NCBI GenBank assembly: GCA_903907615.1
Contig: CAIVOR010000313.1
Location: 1 to 11,337 of the forward strand
Length of the DNA stretch: 11,337 nucleotides
Reading direction: 5' to 3'
From: an uncultured Microbacteriaceae bacterium
Lineage (GTDB): Bacteria; Actinomycetota; Actinomycetes; Actinomycetales; Microbacteriaceae
The notes beneath the pieces are model-generated. The model ran no database searches and was not told where the DNA came from. It worked only from the letters and a program-made list of their open reading frames with translations. Of the stretch, positions 1 through 6,788 are shown piece by piece. The translations under genes were made by a program, and so were the position numbers. The first letter of the stretch is position 1. Every line of letters begins with the position of its first letter.

Positions 1-13
1 GGGCTGGAGCGCC

Positions 14-502
14 CTACTTCCAGTAGCGAATCTCCTGGGTGTAGGTGTCATCGTCGTTGTGGATGGTGATCACTTCGCCACGGATGCCGGCATAAACGCC
101 GGTGCCGCCGACAATGGCGCGCGCAACGGGTTCTTGTTTCGTCAGTGCCGCTGCGGCCGGGGCGTAAAACGAAAGTCCCAGCACAACGATCTCGCCGTCT
201 GGCAGATCGAAGACCGCGTTGAGCAGGCGGTCCTCACTATCGGGGTGCGTGCCGTGTCCGAGCTCGCCGACCTTCGTCATGGTGCCGAACATCTCGCCAT
301 AGGGCTCGCCGTCTTTGAGCAAGGGGGATTCAAAAACGTACTCATGGCCGAGGTCACCCTCAGCATGTGACTCAAGCGAAACGAGCTTCGATCCCTCGGT
401 GTTTTGAGTAAGCAGGAGTATTTCCGGCCCCTGGGCGCAGCCCGTGAGGACGACTGCCGACAACACTGCGGCGGCGACGACGGCGACGATCTTCTTCTTC
501 AT
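14..502 (-). CDS. Secreted lipoprotein with allene oxide cyclase/dirigent-like barrel domain
   Basis: Predicted 162-aa exported lipoprotein. Residues 1-21 form a lipoprotein signal peptide (KKK n-region, Ala/Val-rich core) ending in lipobox LTGC, so Cys22 should be lipidated and the protein anchored on the outer face of the membrane. The mature part is rich in beta-type sequence and ends with GGTGVYAGIRG (132-142). That motif, preceded by the LPDGEIVVLGL strand (100-110), is characteristic of the bacterial allene oxide cyclase barrel-like family, which shares its fold with plant dirigent proteins. No catalytic activity is established for most bacterial members, and none is claimed here. The ATG at 502 is preceded by a good Shine-Dalgarno (GAAGGA, about 6 nt spacing). 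It lies 92 nt downstream of the ABC permease on the same strand, so it may be the last gene of that operon. The family call is by motif only. The stop codon is TAG at 14-16. Confidence 0.78.
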   Translation of the reverse strand: MKKKIVAVVAAAVLSAVVLTGCAQGPEILLLTQNTEGSKLVSLESHAEGDLGHEYVFESPLLKDGEPYGEMFGTMTKVGELGHGTHPDSEDRLLNAVFDLPDGEIVVLGLSFYAPAAAALTKQEPVARAIVGGTGVYAGIRGEVITIHNDDDTYTQEIRYWK

Positions 503-594
503 GTGTTTCCTTCTTTAGGGAGGTTCTTGCGGGCGAGTGTTGATGGCGCGGTGGAATCTTCGCCGGTGAGGCGGCGATTGGCAGTGACTGCGGG

Positions 595-1422
595 TCAGCG
601 AGAAATCGTCGCGAACTTTCGAATCGACAGCGGGACGAAGACGATCAGAAGCACGGCGACTCCGATCAGTACCGTGGCGATGGGATTTTGGGCGGGCCAC
701 GCATCCCCCACGATGGTCCCCGGGGGCACATTGCCGAAGAGCTCGCGCGCCGACTGCACCAGGGCAGAAACAGGATTCCATTCCGCGAAGATCCGCAGCG
801 GCGTGGGCAGGTTCTCGCTGGGCACGAACGCGTTCGAAATAAACGTGAGCGGAAAGAGAATCAAGAACGACGCGTTGTTGATGACTTCGGGACTCTTAAC
901 CGACATGCCCAAGAACGCCATCACCCAAGAGAAGGCGTACGCGAACAGGAGGAGAATGGCGACCCCGGCGAGGAACTCGAGCGGAGACGACTTCACTCTC
1001 CAGCCCACGATGAGGCCGGTTCCCATCATGACCAGCATCGACAGTGTGTTGATGACCAGATCGCCCGTGGTGCGTCCCACCAGCACAGCGGCGCCACTCA
1101 TCGGCAAGGTTCGGAAGCGGTCGATGATGCCGTCTTTAAGATCTTGCGCCATAGCCGAACCCGAGTAGGTGGAGCCAAAGACCACCGTCTGGGCAAAGAT
1201 CCCCGCCATGAGGAAAGACGTGTAGTCGCTTCCCGGAATGACAACCGCGGCCCCAAAAACATACGTGAACAGCAGCACAAACATGATGGGTTGAATCAGG
1301 CTGAAGAGCAGGATCTCCGGTACTCGGATGATCTTCATCATGTTTCGCCAGGTGGTCACCGCGCCGTCGCTGACAAATCGCGTCACGGCATTGCCGGGAA
1401 TGGGCTTCAGGGTCGTGGTCAT
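595..1422 (-). CDS. ABC-2 type transporter permease, DrrB-like drug efflux subunit
   Basis: Integral membrane subunit of an ABC exporter, 275 aa, the usual length for the DrrB/ABC-2 family. About six hydrophobic segments can be seen, near residues 36-58, 67-87, 121-140, 150-172, 183-203 and 248-266. Family landmarks are DGIIDRFRTLPMSGAAVLVGR-like sequence at about 97-117 (cytoplasmic coupling region) and FVPSENLPTPLRIFAEWNPVS at about 199-219. The start ATG overlaps the stop of the ATPase gene by 4 bp (ATGA at 1419-1422), indicating translational coupling and a dimeric exporter made of two of each subunit. By family the cargo is likely a hydrophobic drug, lipid or secondary metabolite; nothing in the sequence identifies it. 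No resistance or biosynthesis genes flank it. Confidence 0.93.
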   Translation of the reverse strand: MTTTLKPIPGNAVTRFVSDGAVTTWRNMMKIIRVPEILLFSLIQPIMFVLLFTYVFGAAVVIPGSDYTSFLMAGIFAQTVVFGSTYSGSAMAQDLKDGIIDRFRTLPMSGAAVLVGRTTGDLVINTLSMLVMMGTGLIVGWRVKSSPLEFLAGVAILLLFAYAFSWVMAFLGMSVKSPEVINNASFLILFPLTFISNAFVPSENLPTPLRIFAEWNPVSALVQSARELFGNVPPGTIVGDAWPAQNPIATVLIGVAVLLIVFVPLSIRKFATISR

Positions 1423-2399
1423 GCCGCGGTCTCCTTCTCGGCTTCGTCGGTTTCAGCGGCGTGGCCGGTCAGTTGCAGGAACACGTCATCGAGGGTGGGG
1501 CGGCGCATGCCGGCGTCGTGCAGGCCGATACCTTCGGTTGCCGCGGCACTCACAATGGCCGCTAGCGCCGCGGGTCCATCGCTGACAGGAACCACGAGCG
1601 TGCGTCCGTTGAGGACGGCCGACTCGCCGGAACCGAATCGATTCAGGATTGCGCGAGCCGCATCAATTTGGACCTCGTCCACAACCGTCACAGCGACGCG
1701 AAGTCCGCCAACCGAAGCCTTCAGTTCGTCGGCAGTGCCCTTGGCAATCACCCGACCGTTGTCGATCACGGAGATGGAATCGGCCAAGCGGTCGGCTTCT
1801 TCGAGGTATTGCGTGGTCAGCAGAACCGTCGTGCCGTCGTTCACCAACTGCTCGATGACCTCCCAGAGGCCGATGCGGCTGCGGGGGTCGAGTCCCGTTG
1901 TGGGCTCGTCGAGGAAAAGAACCGGTGGTCGAATCACGAGCGCACCGGCAAGGTCAATGCGACGGCGCATGCCGCCCGAGTATCCCTTGACCGTTCGATT
2001 CTGCGCTTCAACCAAGTCGAAGAGTTCGATCAGTTCCTTGGCCCGCTGGCGAGCGACTTTCGCGCCGAGGTGATACAGCCGTCCAACCATCACCAGGTTC
2101 TCAAAGCCCGTCAGGTTTTGATCGACCGCGGCATACTGTCCGCTGGCACCGATCATGCGCCGGATGGCCTGCGGCTGAGCGACGACATCAACGCCATCGA
2201 TGAAGGCGGATCCTGAGTCCGGCTTAATCAGGGTGGTGAGTGCCTTGACGGTCGTCGTTTTTCCCGCGCCGTTGGGGCCGAGGAGGGCGGTGACGCTGCC
2301 CTGCTGAACCTCAAGGTTAAGACCGTCGAGAGCCCTGACTTCGGGAGAGCCCTTGGGTGAATAAGTCTTGACGAGATCTCTCGCCTCGATGAATGCCAT
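1419..2399 (-). CDS. ABC transporter ATP-binding protein, DrrA family
   Basis: Cytoplasmic ATPase of the exporter, 326 aa. Motifs in order: Walker A GPNGAGKT (41-48), Q-loop around Gln88, signature SGGMR (141-145), Walker B VLFLDEP with catalytic Glu165, D-loop GLD (169-171). The usual H-loop histidine is Gln197 in LLTTQYLEEAD; as I recall, this is usual for the DrrA (daunorubicin-resistance) branch, so it supports the family call rather than damage. A C-terminal extension of about 90 residues (from about 230) ending in PTLDDVFLQLTG fits the regulatory C-terminal domain of DrrA proteins. The ATG at 2399 has no convincing Shine-Dalgarno; instead TAAAGT lies 6 nt upstream, suggesting a leaderless transcript. 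The gene starts 59 nt after the stop of the small unknown gene, so weak cotranscription is also possible. Confidence 0.95.
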   Translation of the reverse strand: MAFIEARDLVKTYSPKGSPEVRALDGLNLEVQQGSVTALLGPNGAGKTTTVKALTTLIKPDSGSAFIDGVDVVAQPQAIRRMIGASGQYAAVDQNLTGFENLVMVGRLYHLGAKVARQRAKELIELFDLVEAQNRTVKGYSGGMRRRIDLAGALVIRPPVLFLDEPTTGLDPRSRIGLWEVIEQLVNDGTTVLLTTQYLEEADRLADSISVIDNGRVIAKGTADELKASVGGLRVAVTVVDEVQIDAARAILNRFGSGESAVLNGRTLVVPVSDGPAALAAIVSAAATEGIGLHDAGMRRPTLDDVFLQLTGHAAETDEAEKETAA

Positions 2400-2405
2400 G
2401 GATTA

Positions 2406-2411
2406 ACTTTA
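2406..2411 (-). promoter_or_regulatory. Candidate -10 element, leaderless start of the DrrA-like gene
   Basis: On the minus strand TAAAGT (fits TANNNT) is followed by exactly 6 nt and then the ATG at 2399. Transcription would start at or beside the A of the start codon. No good -35 is visible at 17-18 nt, and there is no Shine-Dalgarno upstream of the ATG. Confidence 0.45.
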
Positions 2412-2458
2412 TGGGCATCGTGACGGCCCTCTCGCACAGGAAACGGGGAGGCGTCGCG

Positions 2459-2830
2459 TCAGTACATCAGCAGCTTGGCGCGAACTGCCTGCTCGAAAGC
2501 CGAGACACTGCCCTTCGCGAGCTTGAGGTCGGTCCAGTCAAGAATCATGCTGAGATTTCCTGAGCTGTCTTCGATGAGGATGCAGGGCTCGCGCCCGTCG
2601 CTCGCCGCGTGCTGGGCATCCGTGCGCTCGTTTCGATGCACCAGCACGAACTCAATCTTCAAGTCGTCACGAAGACGCTCTTCCATCGCGTTCCACTCTG
2701 GCCGCTTGGTAAAAGTGGAGTGAGTGATATCGCAGAGTTTGCACTCGACGCGACCAAACATGTGGCCGAAGAAGTAGCTGAGCTCGCCGGCGAGGCCACC
2801 ATTCGCGTTGTAGACGCCGATAAGTCTCAT
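2459..2830 (-). CDS. Conserved-looking small protein of unknown function with CxxC motif
   Basis: Not assigned to a named family. It is a 123-aa soluble protein with no signal peptide or membrane segment. The N-terminus has a beta strand followed by a Gly/Asn turn (MRLIGVYNANGGLAGEL, 1-17), then a CKLC pair (Cys30, Cys33) followed at once by DITHS (34-38). A Cys-x2-C next to Asp and His could bind metal or be redox active, but this is inference. The C-terminal half has a second strand (CILIEDSSG, 83-91) and an amphipathic helix. Codon use and GC resemble the neighbours, and the opposite-strand ORFs are shadows. The ATG at 2830 has no Shine-Dalgarno; TAGTCT sits 6 nt upstream, consistent with a leaderless mRNA. 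It lies after the dehydrogenase terminator and 59 nt before the ABC genes, so a functional link with the exporter is possible but unproven. Confidence 0.72.
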   Translation of the reverse strand: MRLIGVYNANGGLAGELSYFFGHMFGRVECKLCDITHSTFTKRPEWNAMEERLRDDLKIEFVLVHRNERTDAQHAASDGREPCILIEDSSGNLSMILDWTDLKLAKGSVSAFEQAVRAKLLMY

Positions 2831-2836
2831 GCCAAA

Positions 2837-2842
2837 AGACTA
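2837..2842 (-). promoter_or_regulatory. Candidate -10 element, leaderless start of the CxxC protein gene
   Basis: The minus strand reads TAGTCT, then 6 nt (TTTGGC), then the ATG at 2830. It matches TANNNT at leaderless spacing. There is no purine-rich ribosome binding site between the hexamer and the start. No clear -35 is seen. Confidence 0.45.
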
Positions 2843-2893
2843 CATTCGCGTCGAGTTGGCGCGGCGCTGCGAAAAACGCCTGCGGCACAGACA

Positions 2894-2925
2894 AAGGCCG
2901 AGAGCACCTCGGTGCCCTCGGCCTT
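2894..2925 (-). terminator. Hairpin terminator downstream of the alcohol dehydrogenase gene
   Basis: A perfect 9-bp outer stem (2894-2902 with 2917-2925, AAGGCCGAG/CTCGGCCTT) encloses, after one mismatched pair, an inner stem GCAC/GTGC with a CTCG loop. On the minus strand it begins 10 nt after the stop of the dehydrogenase gene and is followed by TTTGTCTG, a short U-containing tail. Stem strength and position make it a likely intrinsic terminator, although the U-tract is poor. It separates the dehydrogenase from the CxxC protein gene. Confidence 0.78.
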
Positions 2926-2935
2926 CATCGGTGAT

Positions 2936-4069
2936 CTAGTGCTCGTGGATGATGACGCCGCGAATATTCTTTCCGTTGCGCATGTCGTCGTACGCCTCGT
3001 TGATTTCATCGATCTTGTAGGTGCGCGTGATGAGCTCGTCGAGCTTGAGCTTCTTGTTCTTGTACATGTCGAGCAGAATCGGCACAGCCACGCGAGGCGA
3101 CCATCCGCCGTAAACGTTGCCCTGGATGCGCTTCTGCATCATGGCGAGGTCAAAGAGGTTGATGCCCGAGAGCTCCTCGGCGTGGTTGCCCAAGGCGGTC
3201 ACAACGAGGGTTCCGCCCTTGCGGATGGTCTTGTACGCCTGAGCAACAATCTCGCTGGTGATGACACCGACCGTGACAATTGCGGATTCGGCGCCCTGAC
3301 CGTTGGTGAGCGACTTGGCCAGGTTTTCGGCCTCGGCGATGGTTGCGAACGCGTCCGTTGCGCCGAACTCAAGTGCACGCGTGCGCTTGTACTCGATGGG
3401 GTCAACAGCGATGACGCGCTGAGCGCCCGACATTGCCGCACCCTGCACAGCGTTGATGCCGATTCCGCCCACACCCACGACGACCACGATGTCGCCGACC
3501 TGGACATCGGCCATGTTCCGCGCCGAACCCACACCGGTGGGAACGCCACACGCGACGAGGCACGCCACCTCGAAGGGCACATCCTTGTCGATCTTGATCA
3601 CAGAGGTCTGGTCCATGATCTGGTAGTTCGAGAACGTGCCGAGCATGGCTGCCGTGGCAACGTCTTTGCCGTCAGCGTCCTTGACGCGGAACGTGCCGTC
3701 AATCTGGGTTCCGTCGAGAATGAAGCGACCGTAGTCACAGAGGTTCTGCATACCCAGAGAGCACCACTTGCACTTGCCACAGGCCGGAATGAACGAGCAG
3801 ACAATGTGATCCCCGACCTCAAGATCGGTCACGCCCTCGCCGAGAGCCATGATGACGCCGGCGCCCTCGTGGCCAACAATCGCGGGAAGGTTGGGAAGAG
3901 GAAGGTCGTTCGAGCGGTGGTGGTCATCCGAGTGGCACAGGCCGGAGGCCTTGAGCTGAACGAGGACCTCTCCGGGCTTCGGCGCGCTCAAGTCAAGGTC
4001 TTCAATGGTCCACGGACCGGGAAGTTTACGAAGAACGGCGGCGCGAATCTTGGTGGTTTTTTCACTCAT
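2936..4069 (-). CDS. NDMA-dependent (nicotinoprotein) zinc alcohol dehydrogenase, Rxyl_3153-like
   Basis: Medium-chain zinc alcohol dehydrogenase, 377 aa. Catalytic-zinc ligands are Cys45 (GLCHSD), His67 (GHEGAG) and probably Cys174 (VACGV). Structural-zinc cysteines are 97, 100, 103 and 111. The Rossmann motif GVGGIG (199-204), followed by AVDP with Asp223, points to NAD(H). SFIPACGKCKWC, LGTFSNY and the C-terminal DELITRTYKIDEINEAY and GKNIRGVI blocks closely match actinobacterial NDMA-dependent alcohol dehydrogenases. Family members hold NAD(H) tightly and are re-oxidised by an artificial acceptor in vitro, with mycofactocin implicated as the natural carrier. No mycofactocin genes are in this window. 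Start choice: the ATG at 4069 has GAGG at 8-nt spacing; an in-frame ATG at 4096 and one at 4111 would add residues unlike the family. The gene has its own promoter and a terminator, so it is probably monocistronic. Confidence 0.93.
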   Translation of the reverse strand: MSEKTTKIRAAVLRKLPGPWTIEDLDLSAPKPGEVLVQLKASGLCHSDDHHRSNDLPLPNLPAIVGHEGAGVIMALGEGVTDLEVGDHIVCSFIPACGKCKWCSLGMQNLCDYGRFILDGTQIDGTFRVKDADGKDVATAAMLGTFSNYQIMDQTSVIKIDKDVPFEVACLVACGVPTGVGSARNMADVQVGDIVVVVGVGGIGINAVQGAAMSGAQRVIAVDPIEYKRTRALEFGATDAFATIAEAENLAKSLTNGQGAESAIVTVGVITSEIVAQAYKTIRKGGTLVVTALGNHAEELSGINLFDLAMMQKRIQGNVYGGWSPRVAVPILLDMYKNKKLKLDELITRTYKIDEINEAYDDMRNGKNIRGVIIHEH

Positions 4070-4126
4070 GAGGGAGTCCTCTTTCAGTTTTTTCATAGCG
4101 AAGCAGAGCAAAGTTCTTGTCTCTCG

Positions 4127-4155
4127 ATTTTGACACCCCCACCATCAAGTCACAA
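4127..4155 (-). promoter_or_regulatory. Candidate sigma-70-type promoter of the alcohol dehydrogenase gene
   Basis: On the minus strand, -35 TTGTGA (4150-4155) and -10 CAAAAT (4127-4132) are separated by 17 nt; each matches the consensus at 4 of 6 positions. A start near 4120 gives a leader of about 50 nt before the ATG at 4069, consistent with the Shine-Dalgarno site seen there. Confidence 0.45.
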
Positions 4156-4200
4156 CCAGAGAGATAGCACGAGCGTGTCAGGGTCTTGACTCAGAGTGTT

Positions 4201-4221
4201 GCCGGAGACTCTAGCCCCGGC
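4201..4221 (-). terminator. Possible hairpin downstream of the LPXTG protein gene
   Basis: The minus-strand RNA can form GCCGGGG/CTCCGGC (7 bp including one G-U pair) around the 7-nt loop CTAGAGT, about 30 nt after the stop codon. No U-tract follows, so it may be a weak, Rho-assisted or non-functional stop. Confidence 0.3.
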
Positions 4222-4251
4222 GATCCGAGGAAAATGTTAGTAACTTCGTCG

Positions 4252-5232
4252 TTAGCTGCGGCGCGTGCGACGCGCAAAGGCCAGCAGGCCGGCACCGACT
4301 GCCAGGAAGCCCGCAGAGACTCCCGCAGAGATACCCGCAATGGATGAATCGACGCCGGTTGAGGGCAGTTCACTCACGGTGTATCGCAGGGCAACGTAAC
4401 CATCGGCGCCGACGACATTTGCTGTGCCCGTCCATTGGGCGACGGTGTCGAACGAGATTACCGTTCCCGCTCCACCGCCCGAGTTAGCAACAGCAAAGAA
4501 AATGTCTGCGGAGCCCGTATTCGGGGTATACGGGCTAGGCCCCGTGTTATCTACGACATTTGTGGAGTAGCCACCACCACAGGTAGCCAGTGCGGTCGTG
4601 TCTCCGTAAAAGAACCCGCCGCCGCCACCACCGAAGCAGTCATCAACGTCCAAAAAGAGTGTGGAATCCAAATCGGAAACGACAACGCCGGGGCCTCCTT
4701 CGAGAGTGACGGGCGGTACGCCTCCGGCACCGCCGCCGCTCTGAGGCCCGCCCTCATTACCGTTACCGCTGTTCCCGCCGGCGTAACCTCCACCCGGGGT
4801 GCCGCCCTCAGCCGAGTCGGTTGTCGAACCCTGTGCCACGCTTGAAGCACCGCCGATTCCGTCCCCGCCGCCGTCAAGAGTCCCTCCGTCACCCACCGTG
4901 ACCGTGACCTCTCCAGACGCCGAAAGTTCCACAATCTGAACGTCACCGCCGCCACCGGCGTAAAGACCAGTTGCCGCTCCGCCCGCACCGACCAGAAGGG
5001 CTTCGAGCTTGGTTGCAGTCGCGGGAGGAGTGAACGTTCCCGATGAAGTAAACGTTGCCTCACACACACCCGTCGACACAAGGGTAGAGCCGGTCGCGCA
5101 TCCCCCGTCAGCGATAGCCGCGGGGCTCACACCCAACAGGAACGCTCCACCCAACATCGCAGCGACACCCGAGCTTGCGAGAAGTTGTGATCCGCGGCGG
5201 TGAAAAACGGTTGGCTGAGTGCGAGTACGCAT
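4252..5232 (-). CDS. Glycine-rich LPXTG cell-wall-anchored surface protein
   Basis: Predicted 326-aa sortase substrate of unknown role. Residues 1-41 form a long signal peptide (basic start, hydrophobic 20-39, likely cleavage after AIA at 41). The mature protein begins with a TFTSSGTFTPPATATKL block and then a long Gly-rich region of GGGG, GGAGG and GGNSG runs (about 75-255). This arrangement matches the bacterial secreted glycine-rich domain type often found in surface proteins. Four cysteines flank the Gly-rich core and could form disulfides. The C-terminus is a classic anchor: LPSTG (289-293), hydrophobic stretch, then RRTRRS. No sortase or pilin gene is nearby. The start ATG at 5232 lies shortly after a good promoter, with only a very short leader and a weak purine-rich site (GGGAAG). 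It is divergent from the AMP-forming ligase. An adhesin or a cell-wall structural protein are both possible. Confidence 0.88.
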   Translation of the reverse strand: MRTRTQPTVFHRRGSQLLASSGVAAMLGGAFLLGVSPAAIADGGCATGSTLVSTGVCEATFTSSGTFTPPATATKLEALLVGAGGAATGLYAGGGGDVQIVELSASGEVTVTVGDGGTLDGGGDGIGGASSVAQGSTTDSAEGGTPGGGYAGGNSGNGNEGGPQSGGGAGGVPPVTLEGGPGVVVSDLDSTLFLDVDDCFGGGGGGFFYGDTTALATCGGGYSTNVVDNTGPSPYTPNTGSADIFFAVANSGGGAGTVISFDTVAQWTGTANVVGADGYVALRYTVSELPSTGVDSSIAGISAGVSAGFLAVGAGLLAFARRTRRS

Positions 5233-5246
5233 GGAGACTTCCCATC

Positions 5247-5275
5247 AAAATAGAACAACGTTTTTGTTGTCCCAA
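5247..5275 (-). promoter_or_regulatory. Candidate promoter of the LPXTG protein gene
   Basis: Minus strand: -35 TTGGGA (5270-5275), 17-nt spacer, -10 TATTTT (5247-5252). The predicted start near 5240 leaves a leader of only about 8 nt. A short inverted repeat ACAAC/GTTGT (5255-5259 and 5266-5270) sits in the spacer and touches the -35, so it could be a repressor site. Confidence 0.5.
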
Positions 5276-5295
5276 GCATACCGTTTGAGGGTCTA

Positions 5296-5311
5296 CCGGC
5301 AAGCGTGCCGG
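5296..5311. repeat. Perfect 6-bp inverted repeat in the divergent promoter region
   Basis: CCGGCA-AGCG-TGCCGG: two perfect 6-bp arms around a 4-nt centre, ending directly next to the candidate -10 GATAAT of the ligase gene. The position fits an operator blocking RNA polymerase. It could equally be a chance GC palindrome. Confidence 0.5.
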
Positions 5312-5317
5312 GATAAT
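5312..5317 (+). promoter_or_regulatory. Candidate -10 element, leaderless start of the AMP-forming ligase gene
   Basis: GATAAT (5 of 6 to TATAAT) is followed by 6 nt (AAAAAC) and the ATG at 5324, with no Shine-Dalgarno in between. TTGAGG at 5285-5290 resembles a -35, but the 21-nt spacing is too long for a standard promoter. Confidence 0.5.
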
Positions 5318-5323
5318 AAAAAC

Positions 5324-6787
5324 ATGTGTCCTGGCATCGCGAGCCCCGAATTGCAGCCTTTCCGATACCTGCAGCATTGGGCTTCGTTGACCCCAGACTC
5401 ACCATACTTTCGAGACGGCAAGCACGGGATTTCTTTTGCGGAGGCTCTCGCGAGTGCGCAGCAGATGAGTTCGGAATTGCAACGACTCGGATTGCGCGAG
5501 GGGGACGTTATCGCTCTCGAGGTCTCCGTTGCGCTCCAGGTCATCTTCGTTGCCGCGGCCGCGCAACTTCGACTCGTCACGTGCTCGCACCTGGAATACA
5601 ACGCGACAACTTCGGGATTCCATGCCGATTGGCTCTTTTCAAGCAACCGGTCCACCTCGGAGTCGGCCAAACGAGTTGTGGTGGTTGACGCCGCGTTCTT
5701 GCGAGACGTGCAGAGTGCTCATCCCCTCAATGTCGTGGACGATTACTCATCGCTCGAGAGCACGTATCGCATCGCCTTCTCGAGCGGAAGCACCGGCCTG
5801 CCCAAGGCGGTTCCCCTCACACTCGACATGGTTCACCATCGCGCGCTTGCGGCCAGTGAGTTGGTTGTCGATGGAGCGCCGTTCATGTCGATTCTCGATT
5901 TGAGTACCGCCAGTGGATTCCACACCCTTCACGACGGTTGGAAGCGCGGCGCTTGCTACTACAACCCCGGTGACGCGAAACACAACCTGGAACAAATTCG
6001 CCACTTCGGCATCACCGCCATCAAGGCGTCGCCTGTTCAGCTGGCCGAGCTCTGCGACGCGGCGACTCACGACAGTGGCAATCTCGATCCCTTGCAACGG
6101 GTTTACTCCGCCGGAAGTCTCGTGCCGGTTGCACTCCGGCAAAAATTCCGTTCTGTGAGCGCTGCCCGTCTCTTTACGCTGTACGGTTCGACCGAAGCAG
6201 GGCGTTGTGCCGAACGAGAACTCGATGATGATGACCTCTCTAACGTTGGACACGTAGTACCCGGATCAGAGGCTCGCATTGTCGATTCCGCGGGCAAGCA
6301 AGTTGCGGTCGGCGAGCGCGGGCAAATTCACTACCGACGGGCCCATCAAGCGACGCACTACCTGGGCAATGAGGCGGCGAGCACGAATGCCTTTCGCGAT
6401 GGGTGGTTCGTCACCGGAGACCTGGGCCACCTGACACAGGATGGTGAACTCGTGTTGGCGGGCCGAGCCAACGACATCGTTAACGCAGGCGGCATCAAGG
6501 TCAACTTGCACGAGATTGAGGTGTCTGCACAGACCCTCGGGAACCTCGCCGATTCTGCAGCTGTGGTGATCGACGGCATCGACGGAATTCCCCGAGTTGT
6601 TTTGGCCGTCGTGCGTGGTCCGTCAAGTGACCTCGAAAAACTGGGGCACGACCTCAAAGAAAAATTTGGTGCATTGGCTCCGCACACGATTCTCGGCATG
6701 CCCGATATTCCCAAGAATCGCGCGGGAAAAACGGACCGTGATGCGCTAGCGCAGATTGTCAGCGCGGCCCTCCGCCCGAAAGCCTGA
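5324..6787 (+). CDS. Class I adenylate-forming enzyme (acyl-CoA synthetase/ligase type)
   Basis: AMP-forming carboxylic acid:CoA ligase type enzyme, 487 aa, slightly short for the family (500-550). Core motifs in order: phosphate loop SSGSTGLPKA (153-162), YGSTE (287-291), DGWFVTGDLGHL (359-370, with the ribose-binding Asp), hinge GRANDIVNAGGIKVN (380-394), and the catalytic lysine Lys469 in KNRAGKTDR. All residues for adenylation are present, so the enzyme should be active. The substrate is unknown; the sequence does not clearly match MenE, a fatty-acid or an aryl-acid specialist. The ATG at 5324 is chosen over upstream ATGs from 5219 because family similarity (SPELQPFRYLQHWASLTPDSPYF) starts here, the longer form would overlap the divergent gene, and a -10-like element lies directly upstream. 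It is convergent with the aldehyde dehydrogenase, with 1 nt between the stop codons. Confidence 0.88.
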   Translation: MCPGIASPELQPFRYLQHWASLTPDSPYFRDGKHGISFAEALASAQQMSSELQRLGLREGDVIALEVSVALQVIFVAAAAQLRLVTCSHLEYNATTSGFHADWLFSSNRSTSESAKRVVVVDAAFLRDVQSAHPLNVVDDYSSLESTYRIAFSSGSTGLPKAVPLTLDMVHHRALAASELVVDGAPFMSILDLSTASGFHTLHDGWKRGACYYNPGDAKHNLEQIRHFGITAIKASPVQLAELCDAATHDSGNLDPLQRVYSAGSLVPVALRQKFRSVSAARLFTLYGSTEAGRCAERELDDDDLSNVGHVVPGSEARIVDSAGKQVAVGERGQIHYRRAHQATHYLGNEAASTNAFRDGWFVTGDLGHLTQDGELVLAGRANDIVNAGGIKVNLHEIEVSAQTLGNLADSAAVVIDGIDGIPRVVLAVVRGPSSDLEKLGHDLKEKFGALAPHTILGMPDIPKNRAGKTDRDALAQIVSAALRPKA

Positions 6788-6788
6788 C

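Noticed and set aside
554..579. Terminator after the ABC permease
   Set aside because: CGCCG-N6-CGGCG forms a short stem but has no U-tract, and the next gene on the same strand follows closely.
688..2073. 461-aa plus-strand open frame across the ABC genes
   Set aside because: It is antisense to two clear ABC transporter genes, with composition dominated by Arg, Ser and His and no domain.
2609..4189. 526-aa plus-strand open frame opposite the alcohol dehydrogenase
   Set aside because: The minus strand carries an unmistakable zinc alcohol dehydrogenase with all ligands. The plus frame has no recognisable motif, is rich in His, Asp and Arg as expected of an antisense shadow in GC-biased DNA, and covers a terminator and a promoter.
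5219..5323. N-terminal extension of the ligase from an ATG at 5219
   Set aside because: It would overlap the start of the divergent LPXTG gene and its promoter, adds residues unlike the family, and crosses the palindrome and -10 hexamer.
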